From Clostridiales bacterium (GTDB lineage Bacteria; Bacillota; Clostridia; Christensenellales; Aristaeellaceae), in assembly GCA_022787165.1 (NCBI GenBank), contig JALFVL010000037.1:1-64000 (forward strand): a stretch of 64,000 nucleotides of DNA, read 5' to 3'. Each line of letters starts with the position of its first letter. The stretch's first letter is position 1. Shown in pieces: positions 8,689 through 17,561 of this stretch. Below the pieces are notes generated by a model. That model did not search any database. It was not told the origin of the DNA and worked only from the letters and a program-made list of their open reading frames with translations. Made by a program: the position numbers and the translations under genes.

Positions 8689-10989
8689 ATGGGAAAGAGG
8701 CTGCTGAGCATCGCCGCGATCTGGCTGGCGCTGATCGCGCTGGTGTTTGTCTATACGGATAGGGAGGAGTACCTCTGGCGCTTTGAGGGTGAGGACGTCG
8801 CCCTCGTGCTGCGCACGCGCGAGCAGGCGCAGGCGGCTGAGGCGGCGGCGGCGCAGGCCATGCAGGCCCAGCGCGAGGCGGCGGCAGAGCGCGCCGCGCG
8901 CGGGGAATGGGGGAGCGAGCTCGAATACGGCGGCGCGCCCGGCATGCTCCCCGCCGTGGGCGAAAACGGCGGGCTCAACCTGATGTGGGGCGATTACGAC
9001 GTGACCGTCCGCTATGCGTCGCCGCAGCCGCTGGCGCTCTCGCTCATCAGCGCGCTGCGCCAGTCCTTCATCGAAAACGGCGACCTGTCCGCCCCGGCGG
9101 GCGAGGGGGAGATCAGCGCGCGCGTCACGCTGACCGACTCGACGCAGGAGCTGTATCTGGCCTGCGACCTGCCCGAGGGCGCGGAAATCGAGGCCGTGAC
9201 GCTGCACAGGGTGGGCGCGGGCGTCTTTTCGCGCGACCTGGCGGCCTACGCGGCGCTGGCGGGCGTCGTGCTCACGGCGCTGCTGGCGCTCTCCTGGGAC
9301 AAAAGCCCCGAGGGAAAAAGCCGCCGCCGAGACGCGGTGATCGTCGTCTGCGCGGCGCTGTTTGCGAGCATGCCCTGCCTCTGGGGCAGGCTCTATGAGG
9401 GACATGATCTGTTCTTCCACCTCAACCGCATCGAGGGCATCGCCTCCGGGCTTCGCGCGGGGCAGTTCCCCGTGCGCATTCACGCCTCGACGCTGCTGGG
9501 CTATGGCTATGCGTCCTCGGAATTCTATCCGGAGCTGTTCCTGTATCTGCCTGCGCTGATGCGCAACCTGGGCGTCTCGCTGACCGTCAGCGTGCTCGTC
9601 TTTGAGATGGCGATCAACCTGGCGACGGCGGCGGTCTGCTATCTCAGCGTGCACCGCCTGCTGGGCAGCCGCGCCGTGGCGGCGGGCGCGTCCGTGCTCT
9701 ATACGCTCAGCGTCTACCGGATGGCCAATCTGTACGTCCGCGCGACGCTGGGCGAGAGCCTTGCGATGATCTTCTTCCCGCTGCTGATTCTGGCGATGGT
9801 CGAGGTGCTCACGCGCGACGAGCGGCAGTGGCCGCTGCTGGCGCTGGCGATGACAGGCATCTTCATGAGCCATCTGCTCAGCACGATGTTTACGGCGCTC
9901 TTCTGCGCGCTGGCGGCGCTTTGCTGCCTGCCGCGCCTTGTGCGCGAGCCCCGGCGCATCCTCGCCATCCTCAAGGCGGCGGCGCTGATGGCGCTTTGCT
10001 CGGCGTGGTTTCTTGTGCCGTTTCTCGCCTATGCGCGCGAGGGCATCAGCACCAGCGTCGTGCTCAGCGCGCAGGAGTTTGTGCTCAGGCCTGGCTCCTA
10101 TCTGGTCAGCTTCTCGGGCGACATGACGAATCTGCCCGAGGAGCTGGAGGACTTTGCCTATACCATCGGCGTCGTGCCGGGGCTTGCGATTCTCATGGGC
10201 TGCGCGCTTTTGCTTGTGCGCCGCTATGCCGCGGGGCGCGCGGCGGATGCGCGTGAGCGCCTGGGCGACAGGCTGTCCCTTGCGCTGATGGCGCTGGGCG
10301 CGTTGGCGCTGCTGGGCGCGACGGATTTCTTCCCCTGGTCGTGGGCCTGCTCGCTGCGCCGTCCGTTTTCGACGTTCTTCATGCAGATTCAGTTCCCGTG
10401 GCGGCTGGTGGGCATTGCTGCGCCGATGCTCTCCATCGCTGCGGCTTGGGGCTATCTGAAGGCGCCGCGAGAGCGCGCGGCGGGCATGGCCGCGCTTGTC
10501 GTGATGAGCGTCATGCTCAGCGGCTACACGATGCAGTGCTTCGTGCAGCAGGAACCGGTGCTCGCGCCGCAGGACTTCTGCGACACGCGCATCAAGCAGT
10601 ACGAATACACCTATGTCGGCACGGAGAAGAGCGCGCTGGAGCCGGGCCGCGTCACCGACGGAACGAAGCCCTATGCGTTGAAAAGCTTCGTCAAGCGCGG
10701 CACGAGCCTGACCTGCACGATCGTCAACCCGGGCGGGGGCGCCTATATCGAGCTGCCGCTGCTGTATTATCCGGGCTACCGCGCGCAGATGGACGGCGTC
10801 CCCTGCGCGTTGCAGCGAGGGACGAACAACGTCATCCGCCTGTTCTCGGCAAGCAGCGCCGAGCGGGCGGAGCTGACGGTCTGGTTTGAGCCGCCGCTTT
10901 CGTGGCTGGCGGCGCAGGGCGTCTCGGTTGCAGGCGCGCTGCTGCTGCTCCTGGCGCTCTGGCGCAGCCGCAGGGCGGCGCGGCGATGA
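8689..10989 (+). CDS. Polytopic membrane protein, YfhO / PTPS-related membrane family type
   Basis: 766 residues from ATG 8689 (AAGGAG site). One N-terminal span (about 5-22) is followed by an Ala/Gln/Arg-rich extracytoplasmic region (about 45-185) with coiled-coil character at its start. Then come about a dozen membrane helices, a C-terminal beta-rich extracytoplasmic domain (about 625-740) and a final helix ending in RRAARR. The [28 protein letters not shown] segment (after the second helix) resembles the acidic first loop of GT-C type glycosyltransferases and of the membrane family named PTPS-related. That suggests lipid-linked sugar transfer onto an envelope polymer, but no reaction can be assigned. 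Its stop overlaps the helicase start (ATGA), an odd pairing because the two products have no obvious common role. Confidence 0.6.
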   Translation: MGKRLLSIAAIWLALIALVFVYTDREEYLWRFEGEDVALVLRTREQAQAAEAAAAQAMQAQREAAAERAARGEWGSELEYGGAPGMLPAVGENGGLNLMWGDYDVTVRYASPQPLALSLISALRQSFIENGDLSAPAGEGEISARVTLTDSTQELYLACDLPEGAEIEAVTLHRVGAGVFSRDLAAYAALAGVVLTALLALSWDKSPEGKSRRRDAVIVVCAALFASMPCLWGRLYEGHDLFFHLNRIEGIASGLRAGQFPVRIHASTLLGYGYASSEFYPELFLYLPALMRNLGVSLTVSVLVFEMAINLATAAVCYLSVHRLLGSRAVAAGASVLYTLSVYRMANLYVRATLGESLAMIFFPLLILAMVEVLTRDERQWPLLALAMTGIFMSHLLSTMFTALFCALAALCCLPRLVREPRRILAILKAAALMALCSAWFLVPFLAYAREGISTSVVLSAQEFVLRPGSYLVSFSGDMTNLPEELEDFAYTIGVVPGLAILMGCALLLVRRYAAGRAADARERLGDRLSLALMALGALALLGATDFFPWSWACSLRRPFSTFFMQIQFPWRLVGIAAPMLSIAAAWGYLKAPRERAAGMAALVVMSVMLSGYTMQCFVQQEPVLAPQDFCDTRIKQYEYTYVGTEKSALEPGRVTDGTKPYALKSFVKRGTSLTCTIVNPGGGAYIELPLLYYPGYRAQMDGVPCALQRGTNNVIRLFSASSAERAELTVWFEPPLSWLAAQGVSVAGALLLLLALWRSRRAARR

Positions 10990-13313
10990 ACGCCGGGGAA
11001 AAGCCGGTCGTCCGCGTCAGCGTGCGCGCCGTGGTCGAGACGACGCTGCACGAGAGCGACCTCGGGCCCGCGTCGATGGCGCGGATGCGCGAGGGCAGCG
11101 TGGCGCACAGGCTGCGCCAGCGCGAGGGTGAACGCACGGAGCGCGCCTACCGCGCGGAGACGGCGCTGTCTGCCGACTACGAGGCGGACGCGCTCACACT
11201 GCGCGTCACGGGCCGGGCGGACGCGCTGCTCGAGCGCGAAGACGGCGTGACCATCGTGGAGGAGATCAAGCTGGGCGCGCCGGATGCGCCCCTCATACCG
11301 GCGCACAGGGCGCAGGCGGCGATGTACGGCCACATGCTCTGCCAGAGGGAGGGGCTTTCGCTCGTCTGCCTGCGCGTGCTCTACGTAAGCGCCGCCGGGC
11401 AGCGGCTGGCGGCCTATGAGGAGGAGCAGACGGCGCAGACGCTGCGCTCGGCGTTTGAGGCGCTCTGCGCCCCGGCGGCGGCCTGGGAGGCGAAGAGGCT
11501 CCTGCGGCGGCAGGCGCGGGACGCTTCGCTCGCCGCGCTGCCGTTCCCGTTTGAGACGTATCGCGCGGGGCAGCGCCGCTTTGCGGGCGCGGTGTATGTC
11601 GCCGTGCGCGACAGACAGCGGCTCTTCGCGCAGGCGCCCACGGGCATCGGCAAGACGATGGCGGCGCTCTATCCGGCGCTGCGGGCCGTCGGCGAGGGAA
11701 GATGCGCGCGCGCCGTGTTTCTGACGGCGCGCACGACCGGGCGGCGCAGCGCGATGGAGGCGCTTTCGCGGCTTGCCCGCTTCGGCGCGCGGCTGCTGGC
11801 GGCGGAGATCGCGGCGAAGGACAAGGTCTGCGTGCAGGAGACGCGCGACTGCCGGCCGGAGCGCTGCCCGCGCGCGGCGGGGTTTTACGACAGGCTGCCC
11901 GCAGCGCTTTGTGAGGCGCTGGCGCAGGGCGGGGAGCCGGGCGGCGCGCTGCTTGGACGCGAGGCCGTGGAGGCGCTGGCGCAGAGGCACGCGCTCTGCC
12001 CGTTTGAGCTGTCGCTCGAGCTGGCGCGTCTGGCGGATGCCGTCGTCTGCGATTACAACTACGTCTACGACCCGTTTGTGGCGATGGATGCGCTGCTGGG
12101 CGCGCCGGGCGGGGCCGCGCTGCTGGTCGACGAGGCGCATCAGCTCGCGGGGCGCGTGCGCGACGCGCTCTCATCGGAGCTCTCGCTGGACGCGCTGACC
12201 CTGCTTCGACGGGAGGCGGGCCGGCAATTCGGGCGCAAGGGGCCGCTCTACCGTGCGTTGAGCCGGGCGATTGCCGCGCTTCGGGAGGCGGCGCAGCTGC
12301 CGGAGTTTGAATCGGGCGGCATGACGGAGCCACCCAAGGCGCTCTGCGCGGCGATGGAGGCCGTGCTCGACGCCGCTGCGGCCCAGCTTGCGCAGGGCGG
12401 AGGCGGCTGCGCGCCCGACGTGTTCTCTCTGGCGGCATCCTTCAAGCTGGCGGCGGGGAAATTCGACGAGCGCTATGCGCTGCTGTCCGGCGGCGGGGAG
12501 AAGCACGCGGCGGTTACGCTGCTTTGCCTGAGCGCCGCGCCGGAGATCCTCGCCGTCTCCAAACGCGCGCGGGGGACGGTCTATTTTTCCGCGACGCTCG
12601 CGCCGTTTGACGCGGCGGGCAGGATGCTGGGCAGCGAGCCGGGCGACGGCTGCCTGCTGCTGCCCTCGCCGTTTGACCCGGCGCAGCTTGAGGTGCGCCT
12701 GCTGCCCATCGACATCCGCTATGCCGCGCGGGAGCGCACGCTGCCGGACGTCGTCCACGCGATTGCGCGTCATCTGCGCGAGCATGAAGGCCATGCGCTG
12801 ATCTTCCTCCCCTCCTACGCCTATCTGGCGCGGGTGCATGAGCTGCTCCTGGGCGAGGAGGGGCTTGAAGAAACCGTCCTGCTGCGCGAGCGGCGCGCGA
12901 TGCGCGAGGAAGAAAAAAACGCGCTGCTGGGCGCGTTTGAGGCGGATGCGGACGGGGAGCGCGCGGCGCTGCTGTGCGTGCTGGGCGGCGGCTTTGCCGA
13001 GGGCATCGACCTGCCGGGCGAGCGGCTGAGTAACGTGATCGTCGTCTCGACCGCTCTGCCTCAGCCGGACGCGCGCGTGCGCGCGATGCAGGCGTATTAC
13101 GACAGTATCGGCGAGGACGGCTTCTTCCTGAGTATGACGCTGCCGGGCATGGTGCGCGTCATTCAGGCCGCAGGGCGGCTCATCCGCACGGACGCGGATA
13201 CTGGCTCCCTGCTGCTCATCGACAGCCGCTTTGCCCAATCGCGCATTCGCTCGCTCTTTGAGGGGACGCTGATCGGCGAGGCGATGAAGACGGATCACTC
13301 AAAGCCGGGCTGA
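10986..13313 (+). CDS. DinG/XPD-like helicase with N-terminal RecB-type nuclease domain
   Basis: 775 residues from the ATG that overlaps the preceding TGA. Residues about 60-150 hold a PD-(D/E)XK-like nuclease module: GRADALLE, then VEEIKLG (catalytic E-x-K near 93) and a QAAMYGHML motif of the QxxxY kind seen in Cas4/RecB nucleases. The helicase part has Walker A APTGIGKT (about 217), four cysteines between the Walker motifs (C near 282, 289, 294 and 338) expected to hold an Fe-S cluster as in XPD/DinG, the DEAH box (about 381), and the C-terminal motif QAAGRLIR. This is superfamily 2 with 5'-3' polarity in the family. A role in DNA repair or R-loop/replication-fork processing is inferred. 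The same fusion exists in other Firmicutes as an unnamed helicase, so it is uncommon rather than new. Confidence 0.85.
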   Translation: MNAGEKPVVRVSVRAVVETTLHESDLGPASMARMREGSVAHRLRQREGERTERAYRAETALSADYEADALTLRVTGRADALLEREDGVTIVEEIKLGAPDAPLIPAHRAQAAMYGHMLCQREGLSLVCLRVLYVSAAGQRLAAYEEEQTAQTLRSAFEALCAPAAAWEAKRLLRRQARDASLAALPFPFETYRAGQRRFAGAVYVAVRDRQRLFAQAPTGIGKTMAALYPALRAVGEGRCARAVFLTARTTGRRSAMEALSRLARFGARLLAAEIAAKDKVCVQETRDCRPERCPRAAGFYDRLPAALCEALAQGGEPGGALLGREAVEALAQRHALCPFELSLELARLADAVVCDYNYVYDPFVAMDALLGAPGGAALLVDEAHQLAGRVRDALSSELSLDALTLLRREAGRQFGRKGPLYRALSRAIAALREAAQLPEFESGGMTEPPKALCAAMEAVLDAAAAQLAQGGGGCAPDVFSLAASFKLAAGKFDERYALLSGGGEKHAAVTLLCLSAAPEILAVSKRARGTVYFSATLAPFDAAGRMLGSEPGDGCLLLPSPFDPAQLEVRLLPIDIRYAARERTLPDVVHAIARHLREHEGHALIFLPSYAYLARVHELLLGEEGLEETVLLRERRAMREEEKNALLGAFEADADGERAALLCVLGGGFAEGIDLPGERLSNVIVVSTALPQPDARVRAMQAYYDSIGEDGFFLSMTLPGMVRVIQAAGRLIRTDADTGSLLLIDSRFAQSRIRSLFEGTLIGEAMKTDHSKPG

Positions 13314-13336
13314 CCGGCGCGAAGCGAATATGGGGT

Positions 13337-13441
13337 CAAGGGGCGAAGTCCCTTGGCAGGTCATAGGGCGGCAGCCCTATCGGCATCCCAATTGCGAAGC
13401 AAAGGGGAAACACCCGTCAGGGAGCGAAGCGATACCTGACG
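13337..13441. repeat. String of short perfect hairpins, copy 1
   Basis: Three stems: CAAGGG/CCCTTG (13337-13342/13350-13355, loop gcgaagt), ATAGGGC/GCCCTAT (13363-13369/13374-13380, loop ggca) and CGTCAGG/CCTGACG (13415-13421/13435-13441), with a small TTGCgaaGCAA between. It fills the 132-bp gap between convergent genes and may act as terminator. The leading GGGTCAAGGGGC segment recurs at 52607-52618. Confidence 0.75.
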
Positions 13442-13445
13442 GAGC

Positions 13446-13643
13446 TTATTCTCTCTTATCTTCTTCAAGAAAGCGCGCGATCTGCGCCGCGAGGGGATCA
13501 TCCTGCCGCGGCGGGCGCATCGCCAGCAGCGCGCGGATTGTGCGGCGCATGCCGGCCTCGCCCCGGGGGACGTAGAGGCCGTCCGCGTCATCGCGCTCAA
13601 GAATGAGCGCGTGAAGCAGCGCGCGAAGGAACCGTCTGTCCAT
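13446..13643 (-). CDS. Small protein, possibly a stand-alone N-terminal domain of a macro-domain hydrolase
   Basis: 65 residues from ATG 13643, with AGGGAGGG 6-8 bases upstream. I do not know a named family. The C-terminal half (RRTIRALLAMRPPRQDDPL...QIARFLEED) resembles the helical N-terminal region of protein-ADP-ribose hydrolases of the macro-domain type (pattern L-R-x-L-M-N-V-R-x-P...Q-D-x-Y-L), but no macro domain follows; the gene ends there. It may be a genuine small helical protein or the remnant of a longer gene. It is predicted soluble, with charged ends. It converges with the helicase and diverges from capA. Confidence 0.6.
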   Translation of the reverse strand: MDRRFLRALLHALILERDDADGLYVPRGEAGMRRTIRALLAMRPPRQDDPLAAQIARFLEEDKRE

Positions 13644-13712
13644 GAAAAGCCCTCCCTGTGCCGGATGGATGCATGATAGCACGGCGCGGCGTCTTCCGCA
13701 AGGGGCGCCGCC

Positions 13713-13741
13713 TTGATTTCCCGACGCCGTTGTGGTAGGAT
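13713..13741 (+). promoter_or_regulatory. Promoter for the capA operon
   Basis: TTGATT (13713-13718), 17 bp, TAGGAT (13736-13741), 43 bases before the capA ATG, in the 141-bp gap between divergent genes. Confidence 0.6.
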
Positions 13742-13784
13742 GAAGGAGAGATTCCCCCTGCCTGACCAAGGAAAGGACCAACGT

Positions 13785-14924
13785 ATGAAGCGCTTTTTTC
13801 TGACTTTTCTGCTGATGATGACCGCGGCTGTCTGCGCCGCGGAGATGAATTACGACCTGCCCTCGACGCATCTGACGTATACGCAGTTGGAGGACGGCAG
13901 CATTCCCGTGCTGATTGACGAGCCGTCGCCGGGAGCGATCATCGGCGGCGCGGACGGGGAAACGGAGATCGTCATCGTGCAGACGCAGGAGCCGTCCTGG
14001 CCGCAGACCTTCACGATCACCGTCGCGGGCGACACGACGCTCGGCTCCACGGACGACCTGCGCAAGCGGGACGGCTGCTTTGAAAACGTCGCCGCGGAGA
14101 AGGGCTATGCCTGGTTCCTCTCCGGCCTGACGGAGCTGTTTGGCTCGGACGACCTCACGCTCGTCAACTTCGAGGGCACGCTGACCGAGGAGACGCAGAA
14201 GAAGGAGAAGCTCTACAACTTCAAGGGCCCGGCGGAATACACCGACATCCTCACGCTGGGCAGCGTCGAGGCGGTCAACATCGCCAACAACCACACGCTC
14301 GACTACGGTGAGCAGGGCCGCGCGGATACGATTGAGAACCTCGAGGCGGCGGGACTGACCGTCTCGGGCAACGGCCAGCTGGGCATCTTTGAAAAGAACG
14401 GCGTCAAGGTCGGCATGACGGGCTACTGCTTCCCCTACAGCAATGGCAAGAAGGACATCAGCAAGGACGTCAAGGCGCTGCGCGAGGCAGGCTGCCAGAT
14501 CGTCGTCGCCTCGTTCCACTGGGGCAGCGAATACAGGAATGACTTTACCGCCGAGCAGCGCACCATCGGCCGCGCGGCGCTCAAGGCGGGCGCGGACATC
14601 GTCGTCGGCCATCACCCGCACATCGTGCAGGGCATCGAGGCTTACAATGACAGCTATATCCTCTATTCGCTGGGCAATCTCGTCTTCGGCGGCAATGTCG
14701 ACCCGGACGACCGGGACGCCTATGCCGCGCGCCTGACGTTCACCGTCTACGAGGATCACGCCGAGGGGCCGGAGCTGACGATCGTGCCGCTGCGGCTGAC
14801 GGCGCTTGACGACGGCACGGACTACCGCCCCGTGCTCGCCGGGGAGGACGACGCGCAGCGCATCGTCAGCCGGATCCTCAAGCTCTCCTCGAACATGAGC
14901 GGCTTTGTCAACGGGACGCTCTGA
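13785..14924 (+). CDS. CapA family protein (metallophosphatase fold), secreted
   Basis: 379 residues from ATG 13785 with AAGGAAAGGA upstream; an upstream in-frame ATG lacks a ribosome site and would bury the signal peptide. Residues 1-20 form a signal peptide ending near VCAAE. The CapA/PgsA motifs appear in order: AGDTTLGS (about 81-88), NFEGTLT, VNIANNHTLDYG (about 163-174), ASFHWGSEY, GHHPHIVQGIE (about 275-285) and YSLGNLVFGG. In characterised members these residues bind metals in a calcineurin-like fold. CapA proteins act in poly-gamma-glutamate export or in envelope polymer metabolism, but no capB/capC neighbour is present here, so the role is open. It is followed at 28 bp by the NYN gene, likely one operon. 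Confidence 0.85.
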   Translation: MKRFFLTFLLMMTAAVCAAEMNYDLPSTHLTYTQLEDGSIPVLIDEPSPGAIIGGADGETEIVIVQTQEPSWPQTFTITVAGDTTLGSTDDLRKRDGCFENVAAEKGYAWFLSGLTELFGSDDLTLVNFEGTLTEETQKKEKLYNFKGPAEYTDILTLGSVEAVNIANNHTLDYGEQGRADTIENLEAAGLTVSGNGQLGIFEKNGVKVGMTGYCFPYSNGKKDISKDVKALREAGCQIVVASFHWGSEYRNDFTAEQRTIGRAALKAGADIVVGHHPHIVQGIEAYNDSYILYSLGNLVFGGNVDPDDRDAYAARLTFTVYEDHAEGPELTIVPLRLTALDDGTDYRPVLAGEDDAQRIVSRILKLSSNMSGFVNGTL

Positions 14925-14952
14925 TGCCGGAAAAGAAAGGATGATACGCGAT

Positions 14953-15924
14953 ATGGCCTCCCATTTTGCGCTGTTTGTCGATCTGGAAAACTGCGGCGGC
15001 AAAAAGAGCATGCTGATGGACGTGATCGAGCGGGTCAAGATCCGCGGCGACATCCTCATCGGCAAGGTCTACGGCTACACGGACAGCTATTCCGACCTCA
15101 AGGAGACGCTGCTCTCCAACACCTTTACCGTCGTGCCGAGCCTGCGCTTTGGCCGCAACCAGAAAAACAGCATGGACATCCAGCTCGTCATCGACGCGCT
15201 CGACGTCGCCTACCGCAACGAGCTGATCGACAGCTTCTGCATCGTCTCCGGCGACAGCGACTATGTGCCGCTGGTGGGCAAGCTCAAGAGCATGGGCAAA
15301 TTCGTGCTGGGCATCTCCCGAAGCGAGGCGGCCTCGGGCGTATTCATGAACGCCTGCAGCGAGTTCCAGTTCCTGGAGAGCGTCGCCAGCGGCAAGGAGC
15401 GCGCTGCCGCCGCGCCCGTGGGCGAGGCGCTCACGCTGTCGGACGTCAACAGCCTGATCGTCACGATCCTCGGCGAGAGCGACAGCGGCGAGATGCTGGC
15501 CTCGGAGGTCAAGAGCGTGCTGCTGCGCCTGCGGCCGAATTTCTCCGAGAAGAGCGTCGGATTTTCGACGTTCGGCAAGCTGCTCTCGCGCCTGGCCCAG
15601 CAGTTTGGCGATTTCAGCGTCGCCAGCGAGCAATACAACCTGATCGTCAGCCTCAACCAGGCGCACAGCCCGGCTGGCGAGCAGATCACGCGGGACAACT
15701 ACGTCTCCGTCTTCGCGCGCATCCTCTCGGAATACAAGGAGGACGGCTTTGACCGCGTCAATCCCTCGATCCTCAAATCCGCGGTGCAGGCGGACTATCC
15801 GGACTTCACGGAGCGGCAGATCGGCCTGCGGCGCTTTTCCGACGTGCTGCGCGCGCTGGAGCGCGAGCATCTTCTGACCCTGGAGACGGACGAGGGCGGC
15901 AACATGCTCGTCCACATCCTGTGA
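14953..15924 (+). CDS. NYN-domain protein with two LOTUS/OST-HTH domains
   Basis: 323 residues. I chose ATG 14953 because AAAGGA lies 11 bases upstream; ATG 14941 would overlap that site. Residues 5-145 form a NYN (PIN-like) domain with the acidic set FVDLEN (D10), MDIQLVIDALD (D75, D81) and SGDSDYVPLV (D101, D103) expected to bind Mg2+ for RNA cleavage. Two winged-helix modules of LOTUS/OST-HTH type follow (about 160-215 and 245-315), each ending in FGKLLSRL or FSDVLRAL. In bacteria this architecture (LabA-like) is thought to bind and perhaps cut structured RNA. It is cytoplasmic. Co-transcription with capA and the next secreted protein is suggested by short gaps (28 and 16 bp) but gives no functional clue. 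Confidence 0.85.
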   Translation: MASHFALFVDLENCGGKKSMLMDVIERVKIRGDILIGKVYGYTDSYSDLKETLLSNTFTVVPSLRFGRNQKNSMDIQLVIDALDVAYRNELIDSFCIVSGDSDYVPLVGKLKSMGKFVLGISRSEAASGVFMNACSEFQFLESVASGKERAAAAPVGEALTLSDVNSLIVTILGESDSGEMLASEVKSVLLRLRPNFSEKSVGFSTFGKLLSRLAQQFGDFSVASEQYNLIVSLNQAHSPAGEQITRDNYVSVFARILSEYKEDGFDRVNPSILKSAVQADYPDFTERQIGLRRFSDVLRALEREHLLTLETDEGGNMLVHIL

Positions 15925-15940
15925 CGAAGGAGCATCGCGC

Positions 15941-17461
15941 ATGAAGCATATTGTCCTTTTTCTCCTTCTCGCGGCGCTGATGCTGCCCGCCTGCGCCGCC
16001 GCGCAGCGCATCGTCATGGATGGGGCGCATGTGTCCTTTGACTATCCGGACAGCTGGCTCGTCGTCTCGCCGCAGCTGGCGAAGGTCTATGCGCCGCTGC
16101 TGGAGGACGCAGGCATTGACGCGCAGGCGCTTGGCGAGGAGCTTGCGGACGCAAAGGTGCAAAGCCGCGCCTACAGCGCGGACTATGCCCAGTGCCTGAG
16201 CATCGTCGCTTTTAGCGACGACCTCTCCGAGGAGATCTACGACATCGAGCGCGTCACGGACAGCCAGCGCCGCACGATGAAGAGCCGGGCGGAGAGCGGC
16301 GCCCTCTTTGAGACGACCGGCCTGCGCGTGCAGGACACGGCCTGGCAGAAGGAGGGCGGCCTCTACTGGCTCTATATCCATTACACGAAGACGCGAGCGG
16401 ACGCGACCATCGGCCGCGGCGTCCGCTATGTCACCGTGCGCAACGGCATGTACATCGTGTTGGACTGGCAGAAGACGGACGGGCGCTTTACGAACAAGGA
16501 GCTGAGCGCCTTTCGCGCGCAGACGGCGAACCTGACCGTGACGGAGAGCATCCCCGAGCCGATGCGCACGGTCAGCCTGACGGCGCAGATTCCTACAGAG
16601 ACGAACACCGCCGAGATCATGATCAGCGGAAAGACAGAGGCCGGGGCGACGCTCCTGGCGCAGGCGCCGGACGCGAAGGGCGAGATGCAGACGCTCTCCG
16701 TCGGCGTGGCGGGCGCCAGCGGCAGCTTTGACTTGCTCGTGCAGCTGGAGGACGAGGGCAGCTATGACCTCACGCTGACGGCCAGCGTCGAGGGCAAGCT
16801 CGACGCGAGCGTCTCCGGCACCGTCGCCTACAGCGCCAAAACCCTGCCGGTCAGCCTCGTTGGCGCGCAGGAGGACGGCATGACCGTCGTCACCAGCGAC
16901 AGCGTCACGATTTCCGGGCAGACGCTCGCCGGCACGCAGATGCAGCTCGTCTCCCCGAAGGGGCTGACCAAGAAGAGCACGGGAAACGACGGCAGCTTCT
17001 CCTTTGAGCTGACGACAAAGGAGGCGGGCGAGTACGACTATACGCTCATCCTTTCAAAGAGCGGCTACGACCAGCGGCGCGTGCGCTTCACGCTCGTGCG
17101 CCAGATGACGGACTCGCAGGAGCACGAGGCTGTCAAGAAGAGCGCGGACGCGATCTCCTACAAGAATCTGCAAAAGAACCTCGAGGAAAACCTGGGCAAG
17201 ACGCTGGTGATCTACGGCCCCGTGACCGAGATCAGCGCGGCAGGCAGCAACGTCTACCTGCGCATGCAGTACAACAAGAAGAGCGACGGCACCTGGTATA
17301 ACCCTGTGGTCGTCGTCGCGGACGCGGACACGGGCATCAGGGAGGGCGACATGGCGACGCTCGCCGTGACCGTCGCGGGCGTCTTTGAGGAGCAGGACGA
17401 GCAGGGCAACCCCGTGATGATCCCGCATCTTGAGCTGCTGTTTGTGGACAAGGTGGAATAA
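15941..17461 (+). CDS. Secreted protein with Ig-like repeats, function unknown
   Basis: 506 residues; GAAGGAG lies 9 bases before the ATG. The first 20 residues are a signal peptide; LMLPAC could be a poor lipobox (Pro at -2) or the end is a normal AAA-Q cleavage site. Residues about 28-200 form an alpha/beta region of PsbP-like or bacterial stress-protein character (VSFDYPDSWLVVSPQ). Two beta-sandwich modules follow (about 215-300 and 305-385), each with a GSF-x-L...GxYDxTL core as in carboxypeptidase-regulatory or Ig-like domains. The last 110 residues look like an OB-type beta domain (GKTLVIYGPVTEI). No enzyme motif is visible. It is likely a surface or lipoprotein component; the gene is the last of the capA operon. 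Confidence 0.65.
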   Translation: MKHIVLFLLLAALMLPACAAAQRIVMDGAHVSFDYPDSWLVVSPQLAKVYAPLLEDAGIDAQALGEELADAKVQSRAYSADYAQCLSIVAFSDDLSEEIYDIERVTDSQRRTMKSRAESGALFETTGLRVQDTAWQKEGGLYWLYIHYTKTRADATIGRGVRYVTVRNGMYIVLDWQKTDGRFTNKELSAFRAQTANLTVTESIPEPMRTVSLTAQIPTETNTAEIMISGKTEAGATLLAQAPDAKGEMQTLSVGVAGASGSFDLLVQLEDEGSYDLTLTASVEGKLDASVSGTVAYSAKTLPVSLVGAQEDGMTVVTSDSVTISGQTLAGTQMQLVSPKGLTKKSTGNDGSFSFELTTKEAGEYDYTLILSKSGYDQRRVRFTLVRQMTDSQEHEAVKKSADAISYKNLQKNLEENLGKTLVIYGPVTEISAAGSNVYLRMQYNKKSDGTWYNPVVVVADADTGIREGDMATLAVTVAGVFEEQDEQGNPVMIPHLELLFVDKVE

Positions 17462-17521
17462 AACCGTCGATCCTCCGGCCATGAGCCCGGGGCCGCTGCC
17501 TTGCAACAGGATTTCGACAAC

Positions 17522-17549
17522 AAAAAAGCCTTCCCCGCAGGGGGAAGGC
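17522..17549 (-). terminator. Terminator of the FprA gene
   Basis: Read on the minus strand, GCCTTCCCC pairs with GGGGAAGGC (17541-17549/17528-17536, four-base loop) and is followed by TTTTTTG (17521-17527). It is a textbook intrinsic terminator 13 bases after the minus-strand stop, and it also separates the converging Ig-like gene. Confidence 0.9.
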
Positions 17550-17561
17550 CGGGCGAATGTC

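Noticed and set aside
8656-9873. 405-codon frame on the minus strand across the membrane-protein gene
   Set aside because: Arg/His/Gln-rich shadow composition, no ribosome site, and fully covered by a plus-strand gene with a clear membrane-helix pattern.
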